Assembly: GCF_003852235.1 (NCBI RefSeq)
Contig: NZ_CP027732.1
Span: 2,356,001-2,420,000, forward strand
Direction: 5' to 3'
From: Pseudomonas sp. R4-35-07
GTDB taxonomy: Bacteria; Pseudomonadota; Gammaproteobacteria; Pseudomonadales; Pseudomonadaceae
Length of the DNA: 64,000 bases
The position numbers were made by a program, and so were the translations under genes. This document shows positions 43,365 to 53,126 of this stretch, in pieces. The notes under the pieces were generated by a model. That model had not been told where the DNA came from. It saw only the letters and a list, made by a program, of their open reading frames with translations, and ran no database searches. Position 1 is the stretch's first letter, and every line of letters starts with the position of its first letter.

Positions 43365-43401
43365 TGAAGCGCATTGCGCTCGGGTCGGGGGTGGTGGCTT
43401 G

Positions 43402-46400
43402 TCAGGCCCCCGGATCCAACTCCCGGCCCAGATGGCTGATCAGGTAGGCGACCGAGTCGGCGTTGGTCAGGATCGTGTCGATGCGCTTGTTGGCGTCGCT
43501 CATGAAGATGGACCGGGCATCGGCCAGGGTTCGGGCACCGGTGGTTTTCAAGACCTTGTCCTTGAGGGGGCCAGTACCCTCTTCGCTGTCAAAGTCGTTC
43601 CATTGCTGGGTGAACTCGTCCAGGGTCTTGAACAACCGCATGGCCGGCGTCATGACCGACAGGGCGGTTTCACGCAGTTGGGTCAGGTCGGTCTTCATCA
43701 GAGCGCCGCCCTGGATCTGCACATTGATCAGGTCCGGGAACGGCCGCATGCTGTCGAGGTAAACCAAGTCTTCGGTCAAGGATCTCAGGTGCGTTATCTC
43801 GTGGATCAACACGGTCGCCCGCGCATGGGCCGAAATGTCGAACGGCAGAGTCAATCGATTTTGATAGGCGTCCATTTTGGGATCGAAGAACCGATCCAGC
43901 AGGTAGATTTTCTTGTCCGCGTCATCTGGCAGTACAAAGGCAAAGGTATCGATTTCGCCAGGGTGGTGGGTACCGCTGACGAACCGCATCGAGTCGGGGT
44001 TGATCAGTGTGGGGTTGACCAATTCGTTGAGTACCTCGTCGACCCTGGTTTCGATTCTTCGCACCTGCTCGGCCGAAAGCGCGAAGACGCCGAACATTTC
44101 CGTGAAAAAACGCCCGAGGCGGCTGTTGGGATCGCGCAGGGCTCCAAAATGTACGAGGTTGCGTTTGCACGTCACCGCGTAGTACGTCGCCACGTTAAGT
44201 GCTTCGTTGATGCACTGCGCCTTCCAACTGGACAGCGCGGCAATAGCCGTCATGCCCACTGCCTCGATATTGATGGATTGGCGCTCGGCCGCGCGGGTGT
44301 ATGACCTGTGGATATATTTGGAGAGGGTCTTGCCGTAAAGCGGGTGGTGCAGGTTTAGGTCCAGCACCCATTCGCCACGGGCATTGCGCTGCACGTAGGG
44401 GCCGTGCTGGTCGCCCACGCTCATGCGCCAGTGCTGACCGGCTTTCTTCACTGGATAGACCTTGCCGGCCACCGGAATGAAATGGCGGTTTTTGGCCTCA
44501 TCCTCGTAAACGTGGGTCAAAGGGCTCTGTTTCAAGTCCTCAAGATTGACCCGCGTGTCTTCGTACACGCGCAGGCGGGTACGCAGAGGCGCGGTCATAT
44601 CCAGGGTGGCCAGGGTCATTGCCGGTGGCGCAGGGGTGGCAAGCCATTCTTCCACGGTGGTGGAGGGCGGGGGCGTCGCCGTGTCGGGCAACAGCCCGTC
44701 CAGTTTCTTGCGCAAGGTGGCCATTTCGGCAACGCCAGCAATAAACGTTTTTAGCGCGTGTTGCCAGCGGTGTTGCTGCAGGTCTTCGGCCGAGCCCTTG
44801 AACAGCTCGAAGCTGCGCCATACCACCAGTGGATACGCCAATTTGCCGGCTATGAATTGGAGAGCGTTGGGGATGCCCTCGCTCAGCAGGTTCTTGACCA
44901 CCTCCCACTGCGCCTCGGCGCCCCGGCTGAATTGGCAGGCAAGCATCTGGGACAACTGAGTGAGGTTGTCGGCGAACAGGCGTGTCAGCAGGTTGCCGGA
45001 GATGGGCGTGTAGCCGAGACGAATGTCCGATAAATCGCGAAGCGTTTGCTGGCCCAGCAGGTTGCGATAGGTCGCCTGATGAGGGGCTTGCAGACGACTG
45101 ACCAGCCAGTCCTGCAACGCCCCTGGGCTGGTGAATTCAGTGAGCAGGGCCGATTCGCTGGGGTACTCCTTGAGCAGATGCCTGGGGCTGTAGGGCGCAT
45201 ACAGCAGCGTGGGGCCAGTAGCGCCAGCCTTGGGACCGATCAGGTAGCAGCCCAGGACGTTGGCTGCGGTGGCGCCCGCTGTAGCGATCAGCTCGAGGGG
45301 GCGTACGACCGCCGTCACCCCGTCAATCATGGCGCGGGCCAGGGCATCGGGCATGTCGAAGACCTGCTGGACCACGCTCCACGCCGCGGCCGACAGCTGT
45401 TCATCGAGCCTCTGTTGATGGGCGTACTGCAGCATTTGCCACGGCAACTGCCGACAGAACAGATCACGGCGCTTGAGGGCGTCATTGCTCTGGCCGCCCA
45501 GATGGGCGGTCAGGTGCGCCTGATACAACCCGTTGAGGTCCAATTGGCGCACCAGTTGCACCACGGCGCTGCCGTCCAGCGCAGGCGGCAGTGGTTGGGC
45601 GGTACGCGAAGAGGGGCGGATGTCTTCGGCGCGCAGCTCGGGCCAGTGGCGCATGGCAAAGTCCGTCAGGGTCTGGGTATGCCCCTTGAGGTCGGTGCGC
45701 AGGGTGATCAGCACATTGTCCGGATTCACCACCTGGCCCGGAAAACGCAGTGTGAGCAGGTCGTAAAGCCTCAGCGCCGCCTGCACGCGCATCGGCATGA
45801 TGCCGTGAAGGTAGTCACGCTGCTGCGGCGCGCTGAGGCGGTATTGTTCCAGCAGCTCGGCATGCAGGATCTGTTCGTGAGGGGGCGCCAAGCCCAGCCA
45901 CACCGGCAGCCCTTGCTGGTGGAGCATCGCTTGGGCGACAGCGATGCCGCGATGCAGGCCCGATGGCGGCGCGCGTCGCATCAGGGCGTCCAGCCAGTTC
46001 TGCAGCGCCTGTGGGTTCAAGTTCATCAGTAGCACATGCTCGATTTCGGCACGCATGAGTTGGTTGTAACTGCCCAGGCGGTTGTTCAGCAGGTGGTCAT
46101 CGATACGTTGCAGGGGGCCGAGCCTGTAGGTTTGATGGGGCTTGCGCAGGGAGATGGGCAAGTTTTCCAACAACAGCAGCCTTAGCGTGGGATCGGCCAG
46201 GCGTTGCGTCAGGGCATTGAGCAGAGTGGCGATCGAGGCAAAGGCCTCATAGCCATCGCGGGGCGACCACAGCACAGCAATGCCGGAATGGACCGGGTCG
46301 AGTCCGCCCCGTTCGCTCAAGACAAAGCAGCTTGCCAGGGGCGCGGGCGCGGTATTGGCGCCGACGTAGAGGCTCAGGCCGAAGGCGTCCGGGATGAAAC

Positions 46401-48561
46401 CGTTGAGGCCGTGGCGCTTCAGGCGCGTCATGCTGTCGCCCGTGAGTACGCTGTCCAGCAGTGCCAGTGCGGGGGCCGGGAGGTTTTTTTCCAACTGGCG
46501 CAGTTGCATTTCACCGCTCAGCCCCTGCAGCAGGCCACGGCTCAGGGGGGGCCGCTCATTGTCCAGGAACACGCCGGGCAGTGCAGGCAGATCATGTTGC
46601 GCAAAGGTCGTGAGGACCCGCTCGATCATTTGATTGAAGAGGGGCACCGTCAGGCTGTTCAGCTTGTCAGCGGCGCCCGCAACGCGCTTGCCGTAAAACC
46701 CCGCCAGGGGCGATGGCGACAGTGCTTGCGTTTGCCTGGCCAGGCGTGCGATCAGGTGTTCGACCATACTTGCCGAGGTCAGGGGTGTACGCCGTTCACG
46801 CGCTTGAGGCGACGTGGCGTAGGTATTGATGAACACTCCTTCGGCTTGCACTTCCAGATGGTTGCTCTTGAACTGCGCGTCCAGCGCCTGCGCCGCCAGG
46901 CTGTGCAGGGTCGGATGCTTGCTGAGCCTGAGTGCGAGCGCCGTCTGCACGGCCTCCAGCCGCTGTAAATGTTGCCTGGTCTGTTGCGCCTTGACGGTGG
47001 TGGGGCCGCCGTCGCCGCCAGTGACGGGGTGCATGCTCCAGCGCCCATCGGCCGATAACGCGAGCAAACGGCTGTCAAGCATAAACCGGATATCCAGGGC
47101 GCTGTCGAGCCGCGCTCCCAGGTCGATGGTGCCGCCGCTGCGTCGGAAAAGCCTCAGCGCATGCTCCATGTTGTCGAATTGTTTGATGATAATGTCCTCG
47201 ACCATTTCCTGAAACAGGTCGTCGGCCACAGGCAGGCCGGTGACCTGTATCTGATCCATGCCGATAAATACATTCTGTTCATCCACGGATAGAAAGTTGA
47301 GCAACTCATCTTCATGGCCGCGAGCCTTGAGCATCGCCAGCAGGGTGGCGTGGAGGTCGTCCAGGTCCTTCAGCACCTGCAGGCCACGGGTCTGGGTATA
47401 CAGGTAAGCGTCGGCGTTGCTGATCATCAGGGTGCTGGCCAGTTCAACCTGATGTTGATAGAGCGCGTGAACACGCACTTTCTCTATGCGCATTGGGCGG
47501 GCCGAGGCGACGCGCACCGCCCGGGTCGGTAGCAGCAGCGCCCGCAGCGCAAGGCTTTGCTCGGTGGAAAGGATGGAACTCTGGTGCTTGAACAGCAGGT
47601 CCGCACGGAATTTGTCGCTGATGACCCGGGCAAAAAACGCCAGGCGAGACTGACCGCTGACGGCGTCTTCGTTCCAGTAGGTTTGCAATAGACTGCCCAG
47701 CAGTTTCGACAGGATGCCGCTGGTTTGCGCGACGACATTGTCCCAGCGCTGCACGTCCTGGTCCTGTTGCGCCTGGGTAAAGGCGCTGGTGTCATGACGC
47801 GGGTTCACGTAACGGTGCGTTTGCTCGGCAGGCCAACCCTGCCTGGCATAAAACTGCAGCAACGCCTCGCGCAGGGGGAGGGAGGCGACCCAGCGGCTGT
47901 CCGATTCCGTGCCGGCCTGGCTAAAGAAATTAACCCGCGTGTCGCCTTGGTTCAGGCCCGGAAAGGCGGTGCGGGCCATAATGCCGAGCAGCGTGTCGAG
48001 CATGTCGTACAGGTTGGGCAATTGGCGCAATTGGTCGAGCATCGCCTCGACGTTGCTGTGCTGGTTGTCCAGGATCACCTGTTGCTGGTGTTCCATGACC
48101 GCGCCAGGGATGACCGTGCTGATCAGCATCAACGGCGCATCGGCCGGTAACGAATTACGCTGGCTGATCGACAGAAACCGCAGCAGCTCCGTGCGCTGGC
48201 TGGGCTGTTTCAAGCGCTCCTGCACTTCGGTGAGCAGAGCAGCATGGCTGTCGAACAGCTCCATTCCGCCATAGGGCGTGTACAGCACTGCTTTATGGGT
48301 GTCTGGCGCCGGGCTCAGCACAAACGCGCCGGCCAGGGGGATCTTGGGGGCGCCGATGAGGTTGATCTGCAAGCTTTCCGCCAGCATGGGGTCTTTGAGC
48401 TTGGTGTCTCGTCGAGCGGCATCGTTGGCGTAGTAAAGCGTGTGCAGCCAATCGAGTTCCTTCACCGTGAATCCCAGCTCACGCTCGCGATCAGTTGGGG
48501 TATTGCGTTTGACGGGGCGCAGGAACTCTTCAAAAAAATAAGCTGGATCCAGGGTTGGCAT
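43402..48561 (-). CDS. Giant toxin-like protein (DUF6543/dermonecrotic-toxin type) with C-terminal zincin
   Basis: A 1719-residue protein. Its N-terminal and middle regions (YFFEEFLRPVKRN, LTLRFPGQVVNPDN, plus repeated helical blocks) are like the DUF6543 dermonecrotic-toxin-type proteins found in pseudomonads. The end carries an apparent aspzincin-type metalloprotease: HEITH at 1587-1591, T-x-D-x-x-Y at 1596-1601 and NADSVAY at 1700-1706, a set typical of M35-like enzymes. There is no signal peptide, so secretion would need a dedicated route. It stands alone, with no immunity or secretion gene beside it. Toxin role is inferred. Confidence 0.8.
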   Translation of the reverse strand: MPTLDPAYFFEEFLRPVKRNTPTDRERELGFTVKELDWLHTLYYANDAARRDTKLKDPMLAESLQINLIGAPKIPLAGAFVLSPAPDTHKAVLYTPYGGMELFDSHAALLTEVQERLKQPSQRTELLRFLSISQRNSLPADAPLMLISTVIPGAVMEHQQQVILDNQHSNVEAMLDQLRQLPNLYDMLDTLLGIMARTAFPGLNQGDTRVNFFSQAGTESDSRWVASLPLREALLQFYARQGWPAEQTHRYVNPRHDTSAFTQAQQDQDVQRWDNVVAQTSGILSKLLGSLLQTYWNEDAVSGQSRLAFFARVISDKFRADLLFKHQSSILSTEQSLALRALLLPTRAVRVASARPMRIEKVRVHALYQHQVELASTLMISNADAYLYTQTRGLQVLKDLDDLHATLLAMLKARGHEDELLNFLSVDEQNVFIGMDQIQVTGLPVADDLFQEMVEDIIIKQFDNMEHALRLFRRSGGTIDLGARLDSALDIRFMLDSRLLALSADGRWSMHPVTGGDGGPTTVKAQQTRQHLQRLEAVQTALALRLSKHPTLHSLAAQALDAQFKSNHLEVQAEGVFINTYATSPQARERRTPLTSASMVEHLIARLARQTQALSPSPLAGFYGKRVAGAADKLNSLTVPLFNQMIERVLTTFAQHDLPALPGVFLDNERPPLSRGLLQGLSGEMQLRQLEKNLPAPALALLDSVLTGDSMTRLKRHGLNGFIPDAFGLSLYVGANTAPAPLASCFVLSERGGLDPVHSGIAVLWSPRDGYEAFASIATLLNALTQRLADPTLRLLLLENLPISLRKPHQTYRLGPLQRIDDHLLNNRLGSYNQLMRAEIEHVLLMNLNPQALQNWLDALMRRAPPSGLHRGIAVAQAMLHQQGLPVWLGLAPPHEQILHAELLEQYRLSAPQQRDYLHGIMPMRVQAALRLYDLLTLRFPGQVVNPDNVLITLRTDLKGHTQTLTDFAMRHWPELRAEDIRPSSRTAQPLPPALDGSAVVQLVRQLDLNGLYQAHLTAHLGGQSNDALKRRDLFCRQLPWQMLQYAHQQRLDEQLSAAAWSVVQQVFDMPDALARAMIDGVTAVVRPLELIATAGATAANVLGCYLIGPKAGATGPTLLYAPYSPRHLLKEYPSESALLTEFTSPGALQDWLVSRLQAPHQATYRNLLGQQTLRDLSDIRLGYTPISGNLLTRLFADNLTQLSQMLACQFSRGAEAQWEVVKNLLSEGIPNALQFIAGKLAYPLVVWRSFELFKGSAEDLQQHRWQHALKTFIAGVAEMATLRKKLDGLLPDTATPPPSTTVEEWLATPAPPAMTLATLDMTAPLRTRLRVYEDTRVNLEDLKQSPLTHVYEDEAKNRHFIPVAGKVYPVKKAGQHWRMSVGDQHGPYVQRNARGEWVLDLNLHHPLYGKTLSKYIHRSYTRAAERQSINIEAVGMTAIAALSSWKAQCINEALNVATYYAVTCKRNLVHFGALRDPNSRLGRFFTEMFGVFALSAEQVRRIETRVDEVLNELVNPTLINPDSMRFVSGTHHPGEIDTFAFVLPDDADKKIYLLDRFFDPKMDAYQNRLTLPFDISAHARATVLIHEITHLRSLTEDLVYLDSMRPFPDLINVQIQGGALMKTDLTQLRETALSVMTPAMRLFKTLDEFTQQWNDFDSEEGTGPLKDKVLKTTGARTLADARSIFMSDANKRIDTILTNADSVAYLISHLGRELDPGA

Positions 48562-48738
48562 GGCGTGCTGTCCATCAGGTCAGGGTCAAAGCCCACACTA
48601 GCGACGGGGCGAGCGCCGGTGGCGGTAGATAACTGGGTAAACCGTTCAAGTGCACATTGACAGCAGGCATGGGCAGCGTTGTTTAATCGGCGGTCTGGAT
48701 TCTTGTTGCCTCTACCAATTATAAAATCGGAGCTACAG

Positions 48739-49776
48739 ATGTCTGCCCAGTCCCCGGTAGTTGATCGTGCCAGCGCGTTCATCGGTTTCACTGAGCTGGT
48801 GGCCTTGCTGCAAACAGTGTTTGTAAAGCACGGCACTTCGCCCGAGGTCGCGGCGATTCTGGCGAACAATTGCGCCAGCGCCGAGCGCGACGGCGCTCAT
48901 AGTCACGGCATCTTTCGCATGCCCGGCTACCTCAGCACGCTCGCCAGCGGTTGGGTGAACGGCCAGGCGCTGCCGGTGGTGACGGACGTCGCCAGCGGTT
49001 TCGTGCGGGTAGACGCCTGCAATGGGTTTGCCCAACCCGCCCTGGCTGCCGCTCGGCCATTGCTGGTGGCCAAGGCCCGCAGCGCCGGGATCGCGTTGCT
49101 GGCGATCCACAACTCCCACCATTTCGCCGCGCTGTGGCCGGACGTTGAGCCTTTTGCCGACGAGGGCCTGGTGGCCTTGAGCGTGGTCAACAGCATGACC
49201 TGCGTGGTGCCCCACGGTGCCGACCGCCCGTTGTTCGGCACCAACCCCATTGCCTTTGCCGCGCCGCGCGCCGACGGCCCGCCGATCGTGTTCGACCTGG
49301 CCACCAGCGCCATCGCCCATGGCGACGTGCAGATCGCTGCGCGCAAGGGCGAACGCTTGCCTCCGGGCATGGGCGTGGACAGCCTGGGCCAGCCAACTCA
49401 GGACCCTAAAGCCATTCTGGAAGGCGGCGCGCTGTTGCCGTTTGGCGGGCACAAGGGCTCGGCGCTGTCGATGATGGTCGAGTTGCTGGCGGCCGCGTTA
49501 ACGGGCGGTCATTTTTCGTTCGAATTCAGTTGGGCTGATCATCCGGGGGCGCGTACACCGTGGACAGGCCAGCTGCTGATCGTGATCGACCCGAGCAAGA
49601 CCGCCGGGCAAAGCTTTGCTGTGCGCAGCCAGGAACTGGTGCGGCAGATGCATGCGGCGGGGTTGCGGCGCTTGCCGGGCGATCGGCGGCATCGCGCACG
49701 GGCAAAGTCGCAGGAAACGGGGATTGAACTTGAGGTACAGGACCTGCAGCAGTTGCAAGCGTTGGCTGCGATTTGA
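48739..49776 (+). CDS. dpkA: Delta-1-piperideine-2-carboxylate reductase-like (malate/lactate dehydrogenase family)
   Basis: A 345-residue oxidoreductase of the Ldh2/malate-L-lactate dehydrogenase-like family. Visible marks are GAHSHGIFRMP with the catalytic His, NSHHFAALWPDVEPFADEG, VPHGADRPLFGTNPIAFA and GGHKGSALSMMVELL. Length and pattern fit DpkA, which reduces cyclic imines to L-pipecolate or L-proline in D-lysine and D-proline breakdown, using NADPH. I start at ATG 48739, after CGGAGC. The gene symbol is a best guess; other imine or ketoacid reductases of the family are possible. Confidence 0.78.
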   Translation: MSAQSPVVDRASAFIGFTELVALLQTVFVKHGTSPEVAAILANNCASAERDGAHSHGIFRMPGYLSTLASGWVNGQALPVVTDVASGFVRVDACNGFAQPALAAARPLLVAKARSAGIALLAIHNSHHFAALWPDVEPFADEGLVALSVVNSMTCVVPHGADRPLFGTNPIAFAAPRADGPPIVFDLATSAIAHGDVQIAARKGERLPPGMGVDSLGQPTQDPKAILEGGALLPFGGHKGSALSMMVELLAAALTGGHFSFEFSWADHPGARTPWTGQLLIVIDPSKTAGQSFAVRSQELVRQMHAAGLRRLPGDRRHRARAKSQETGIELEVQDLQQLQALAAI

Positions 49777-49803
49777 AGGGGCTGCGCCCTGGGCGCAGCC
49801 CCT
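49777..49803. terminator. Stem-loop terminator between convergent genes
   Basis: AGGGGCTGCGCC pairs perfectly with GGCGCAGCCCCT around a CTG loop. It starts one base after the stop of the dpkA-like gene and ends before the convergent DUF883 gene at 49809. No long T-run follows. Confidence 0.7.
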
Positions 49804-49808
49804 ACTTA

Positions 49809-50129
49809 TCAGTGACGGCGACCGAGCAGCAGGCCTACCACCAGGCCAAAGCCTGCGGAAATCGCCACGGTCTGCCAGGGGTGACCACCGATATAAGTCT
49901 CGGTGGCATCGACTACCGGCTTGCTGCGCTCACGGACGTTGGACACTGAGTCCAGGGCTTGCTTGAGTTTGATGGCGACCTGCTCGCGCAGGGTTTCGCC
50001 TTCCTCACCCACCAGTGATGCACTGCTCTTGAGCAGTTTGTCGGATTCTTCAATCAGCGAAGTCAGTTCGCTGAAGGCTTGATCCTTGATTTGATCTTCG
50101 ACGGATTGAGCGGCGGTTTTGCGGGCCAT
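49809..50129 (-). CDS. DUF883 (ElaB/YqjD-type) membrane-anchored ribosome-associated protein
   Basis: A 106-residue protein with an amphipathic helical N-terminal half (VEDQIKDQAFSELTSL and on), then YIGGHPWQTVAISAGFGLVVGLLLGRRH, the C-terminal anchor typical of ElaB/YqjD. These proteins tether inactive ribosomes to the inner membrane in stationary phase. I start at ATG 50129 with AAGGAG shortly before; the open frame adds 19 residues. It stands alone. Confidence 0.9.
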   Translation of the reverse strand: MARKTAAQSVEDQIKDQAFSELTSLIEESDKLLKSSASLVGEEGETLREQVAIKLKQALDSVSNVRERSKPVVDATETYIGGHPWQTVAISAGFGLVVGLLLGRRH

Positions 50130-50290
50130 GTGTGACTCCTTGCAAGTGTAGGTGACAGTGAACAATGGAGTATCGGGCGCTGGCAAAAGTTGCAGTTATT
50201 TTGCGGGCTGCCCATTTGCGGCAAAATCGAAATCGGGTCTTTTCGACCTACAGTGTAAGATGTCACCTATTTGTGCAGCAGGTAATCAAC

Positions 50291-50545
50291 ATGAGCTTCA
50301 ATCTCGCCAACAAGACCCTCGCCGAACGCGCCGAGCTGGAAGATGAAAAGTCCCGTCTCTACGACCTGTGGCAAACCAACCTGGGCAAGGCCAAGGGCGA
50401 AGCCGCGCGCTTGTTCGGCGAGCGCGCCAAGCGCAAGGGCAAATGGGCTGAGTGGGTGCGTGCGGAACTGGATGGCATGTCGCCGCCGGAGTTTTCCAAT
50501 ATGGTGCGCAGCGAAGTCAACAAGCTGATGGCGGCGGCTAAATAA
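50291..50545 (+). CDS. Small basic pseudomonad protein of unknown function
   Basis: An 84-residue protein, helical and charged (LAERAELEDEKSRLYDLWQ, GEAARLFGERAKRKGKWAEW), with a C-terminal FSNMVRSEVNKLMAAAK. It has no signal peptide. It might bind nucleic acid or ribosomes but there is no clear motif. I start at ATG 50291; the frame reaches 50165 with no better ribosome site. It overlaps the end of the convergent LysR gene by eight bases. Confidence 0.65.
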   Translation: MSFNLANKTLAERAELEDEKSRLYDLWQTNLGKAKGEAARLFGERAKRKGKWAEWVRAELDGMSPPEFSNMVRSEVNKLMAAAK

Positions 50546-51446
50546 AGCACGCCTCGATCGCCTCGCGAACCTTCAACAGCAAGGGGTCGAGCTGGGCCTG
50601 GGTGCGCCAGCCCAGCTCGACCGGATAACGGGGCAATGCCAGTGGGCAGGGCAGTACGCGCAAGCTGGTCAGGCGGGCGATGGCCTCAGCGGCATGCCCA
50701 GGGATCGTCGCCACCGCCGCGCTGCCCTTGAGCAGAAACGCCAAGGCGGCAAAGTGGCTGGTGGACGCGCACACCTGGCGGCTCAAGCCGTGCGCCGCCA
50801 AGCCTTCATCGGTAATGCCGATAAACCCACCCGACGACACAAGCACATGTTCGCGCGCGACGAACTCCGTCAGGTCGAGCTGTTGCTGGCCGGGCGCCAG
50901 GCTGTCCGGATCCACCAGGCAGCGATAGTCACCTTCCCCGAGCACTTGCCGACTCAGGCGCCGCTCGGCAAACCCGCCGGCGGTGATCGCCAGGTCCAGG
51001 CTGCGGTCGAGCAGGGCGTCGGCGACGATCTGGCTGTGGGTCTGGCGGAAGATCACCCGCAGCTTCGGCAGACGCTGTGCGACGCTGTCCATCAGGCGAC
51101 GGCCATAGGCAATCTCAAAGTCATCCGACAGGCCCAGCACCACGGAACGGCCCTGATAGTTCGGGCTCTGTGGATCGATCATCGCCAGGCTTTGCCGACA
51201 ACGGTCCAGCGCTTCGCTGATCACCGGTTTCAATTGGTTGGCGCGCACGGTCGGCGCCAGTCCACGCCCGGTCCGCACAAACAACTGATCGCCGTACAAC
51301 TCGCGCAGACGCCGCAAACCGGCGCTGATGGCCGATTGCGTAACCCCCAGGCGCAACGCCGCGCGGCTGGCGCTGGATTCGTCGTGCAGGGCTTCGAAGG
51401 TTTTGAGCAGGTTCAGGTCGACCTGGGCGATATTGATTTGGCTCAT
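50538..51446 (-). CDS. LysR-family regulator next to the nitrilase
   Basis: A protein of about 302 residues. The helix-turn-helix is ASRAALRLGVTQSAISAGLRRLRE near residues 28-50, and the effector domain (LGLSDDFEIAYGRRLMDSV) is of the NodD/PcaQ-like type. I start at ATG 51446; a GTG at 51458 adds four residues. It is divergent from the nitrilase gene, so it probably controls it. The nitrilase is frameshifted here, so the regulator may be an orphan. Confidence 0.87.
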   Translation of the reverse strand: MSQINIAQVDLNLLKTFEALHDESSASRAALRLGVTQSAISAGLRRLRELYGDQLFVRTGRGLAPTVRANQLKPVISEALDRCRQSLAMIDPQSPNYQGRSVVLGLSDDFEIAYGRRLMDSVAQRLPKLRVIFRQTHSQIVADALLDRSLDLAITAGGFAERRLSRQVLGEGDYRCLVDPDSLAPGQQQLDLTEFVAREHVLVSSGGFIGITDEGLAAHGLSRQVCASTSHFAALAFLLKGSAAVATIPGHAAEAIARLTSLRVLPCPLALPRYPVELGWRTQAQLDPLLLKVREAIEACFI

Positions 51447-51530
51447 ATCATTCAGCACTGAGGTGGGCTTTATTCATGATCCTGCTTGGCCGGAGAATGG
51501 GCAACCCCCCACTGACTTGGAGTGACCCTG

Positions 51531-52458
51531 ATGCCTGTTTCTACCGTGGCTGCCTTACAAATGGGTTCGTTGCCGGGCGGCAAGGCCGAAACCCTCGAAC
51601 AGATACTCGCCTATGAAGACGAAATTCGGCGCAGCGGCGCGCAACTGGTGGTGATGCCCGAGGCCTTGTTGGGCGGCTATCCGAAAGGCGAAGGGTTTGG
51701 CACGCAATTGGGTTACCGCCTGCCGCAAGGGCGCGAAGCCTTCGCCCGCTACTTTGCCAATGCCATTGATGTGCCGGGCGCCGAGACCGATGCGCTGGCC
51801 GGGTTGTCCACGCGCACGGGTGCCAGCCTGGTAGTCGGTGTGATCGAGCGCAGTGGCAGCACCTTGTATTGCACCGTGTTGTATTTTGAGCCCATGGGCG
51901 GGCTTGTGGCCAAGCACCGCAAGCTGATGCCCACCGGCACCGAACGGCTGATCTGGGGCAAGGGCGACGGCTCGACGTTACCGGTGATCGACACCGCAGT
52001 CGGGCGGATTGGCGGCGCGGTGTGCTGGGAAAACATGATGCCGCTGCTGCGCACCGCGATGTACGCCAAGGGGTGTACAGGTGTGGTGCGCGCCGACCGT
52101 GGATGAACGCGAGATGTGGCAAGTAAGCATGCGCCACGTGGCTCATGAAGGGCGTTGCTTTGTGGTGAGCGCCTGCCAGGTACAGGCATCGCCCGCGGCG
52201 TTGGGCGTGGAGGTCGCCAACTGGCCGGCGGATCGACCGTTGATTGCCGGAGGCAGCGTGATTGTCGGGCCGATGGGAGACATTCTGGCCGGGCCGCTGG
52301 TGGGTGAGGCGGGCCTGCTGACAGCGCGGATCGATACCGATGAGTTGGTGCGGGCCAGGTATGACTATGACGTGGTGGGGCATTATGCCCGGCCGGATAT
52401 ATTCGAATTGGTGGTCGATGAGCGCGCCAGGCCGGGTGTGCGCTATATCACTGACTAA
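51531..52458 (+). pseudogene. Nitrilase with a single-base frameshift
   Basis: Two frames join to one nitrilase of about 309 residues. The first has the catalytic Glu ([14 protein letters not shown]), Lys ([20 protein letters not shown]) and Cys ([14 protein letters not shown]). It runs to TAMYAKG and then breaks. The second continues [19 protein letters not shown] and on to the C-terminus. An extra T at about 52074 in AAGGGGTGTACAGGTG separates them; without it the frame reads KGVQVWCAP. It may be a true pseudogene or a sequencing error. Intact, it would hydrolyse nitriles to acids. ATG 51531 has GGAG eight bases before. Confidence 0.85.
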
Positions 52459-52468
52459 ACGCGATTAA

Positions 52469-52565
52469 AAATGTGGGAGGGGGCTTGCCCCCGATGGCGG
52501 TGGTTCAGTCACCTGCCCCAGTGACTGACAGGCTGCTATCGGGAGCAAGCCCCCTCCCACATTTG
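52469..52565. repeat. REPIN (inverted REP pair)
   Basis: AAATGTGGGAGGGGGCTTGC faces GCAAGCCCCCTCCCACATTT across a loop of about 45 bases. It lies between the convergent nitrilase and GNAT genes. Confidence 0.88.
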
Positions 52566-52569
52566 ATCT

Positions 52570-53121
52570 TTATCGTTTGAGAGATTTGGATTCCAACCAC
52601 TCTTTACGAGTCATTTCCCAAATGTCCCGTGGGAAAGTGCCTGCAACAAATTCGCCCTCATCCGTCTTGATCAAACGCATGCCGGTGCGCTCTGAAATCC
52701 GCCGTGACCCCAAGTTCGGCGCAGCCTTGGGCACCCGTAACACGGGGCGCTGGAGCACGCCAAACCAATAGTCGGTCACGGCGGCACTGGCTTCGGGCAT
52801 CAACCCTTGCCGATGCCACTGCGGTCCCAGCCAGAATCCGCGATTGTTGTCCGCTTCATCCATCAGGCTGACATTGCCAATCAACTGTTCAGGCGCGGTT
52901 TTAAGACGGATCGACCAGTGCCATTCCTCACCCCGGAGCATGGCGGGCAGGGCCACGTGTTGCAGATAGGTGCGTGCGCCATCCGCCGGATAAGGCCATG
53001 GCACCTGCGCGTTGAGGTAGCGCACCACCTCCCAGTGGGGAAATTGCTGCTGGATCGCCTCGGCATCTTCAAGCACCAGCGGGCGCAGAATCAGGCGTTT
53101 GGTGAAGAGTGTCGGTTGCAT
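52570..53121 (-). CDS. GNAT acetyltransferase (RimJ/RimL type)
   Basis: A 183-residue acetyltransferase. FTKRLILRPLVLEDAEAIQQ is the usual start of RimJ/RimL-like enzymes, then GNVSLMDEADNNRGFWLGP, and the C-terminal NLGSRRISERTGMRLIKTDEGE. I take ATG 53121, where GAAGGGC touches the start; GTG at 53130 is possible, overlapping the lipoprotein gene by four bases. Such enzymes acetylate protein N-termini or small molecules. It forms a likely operon with the lipoprotein gene upstream. Confidence 0.83.
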   Translation of the reverse strand: MQPTLFTKRLILRPLVLEDAEAIQQQFPHWEVVRYLNAQVPWPYPADGARTYLQHVALPAMLRGEEWHWSIRLKTAPEQLIGNVSLMDEADNNRGFWLGPQWHRQGLMPEASAAVTDYWFGVLQRPVLRVPKAAPNLGSRRISERTGMRLIKTDEGEFVAGTFPRDIWEMTRKEWLESKSLKR

Positions 53122-53126
53122 GCCCT

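Noticed and set aside
43402..48561. Insecticidal Tc-type or RHS toxin
   Set aside because: No YD repeats, RHS core or Tc subunit neighbours. The only clear domain is the C-terminal zincin.
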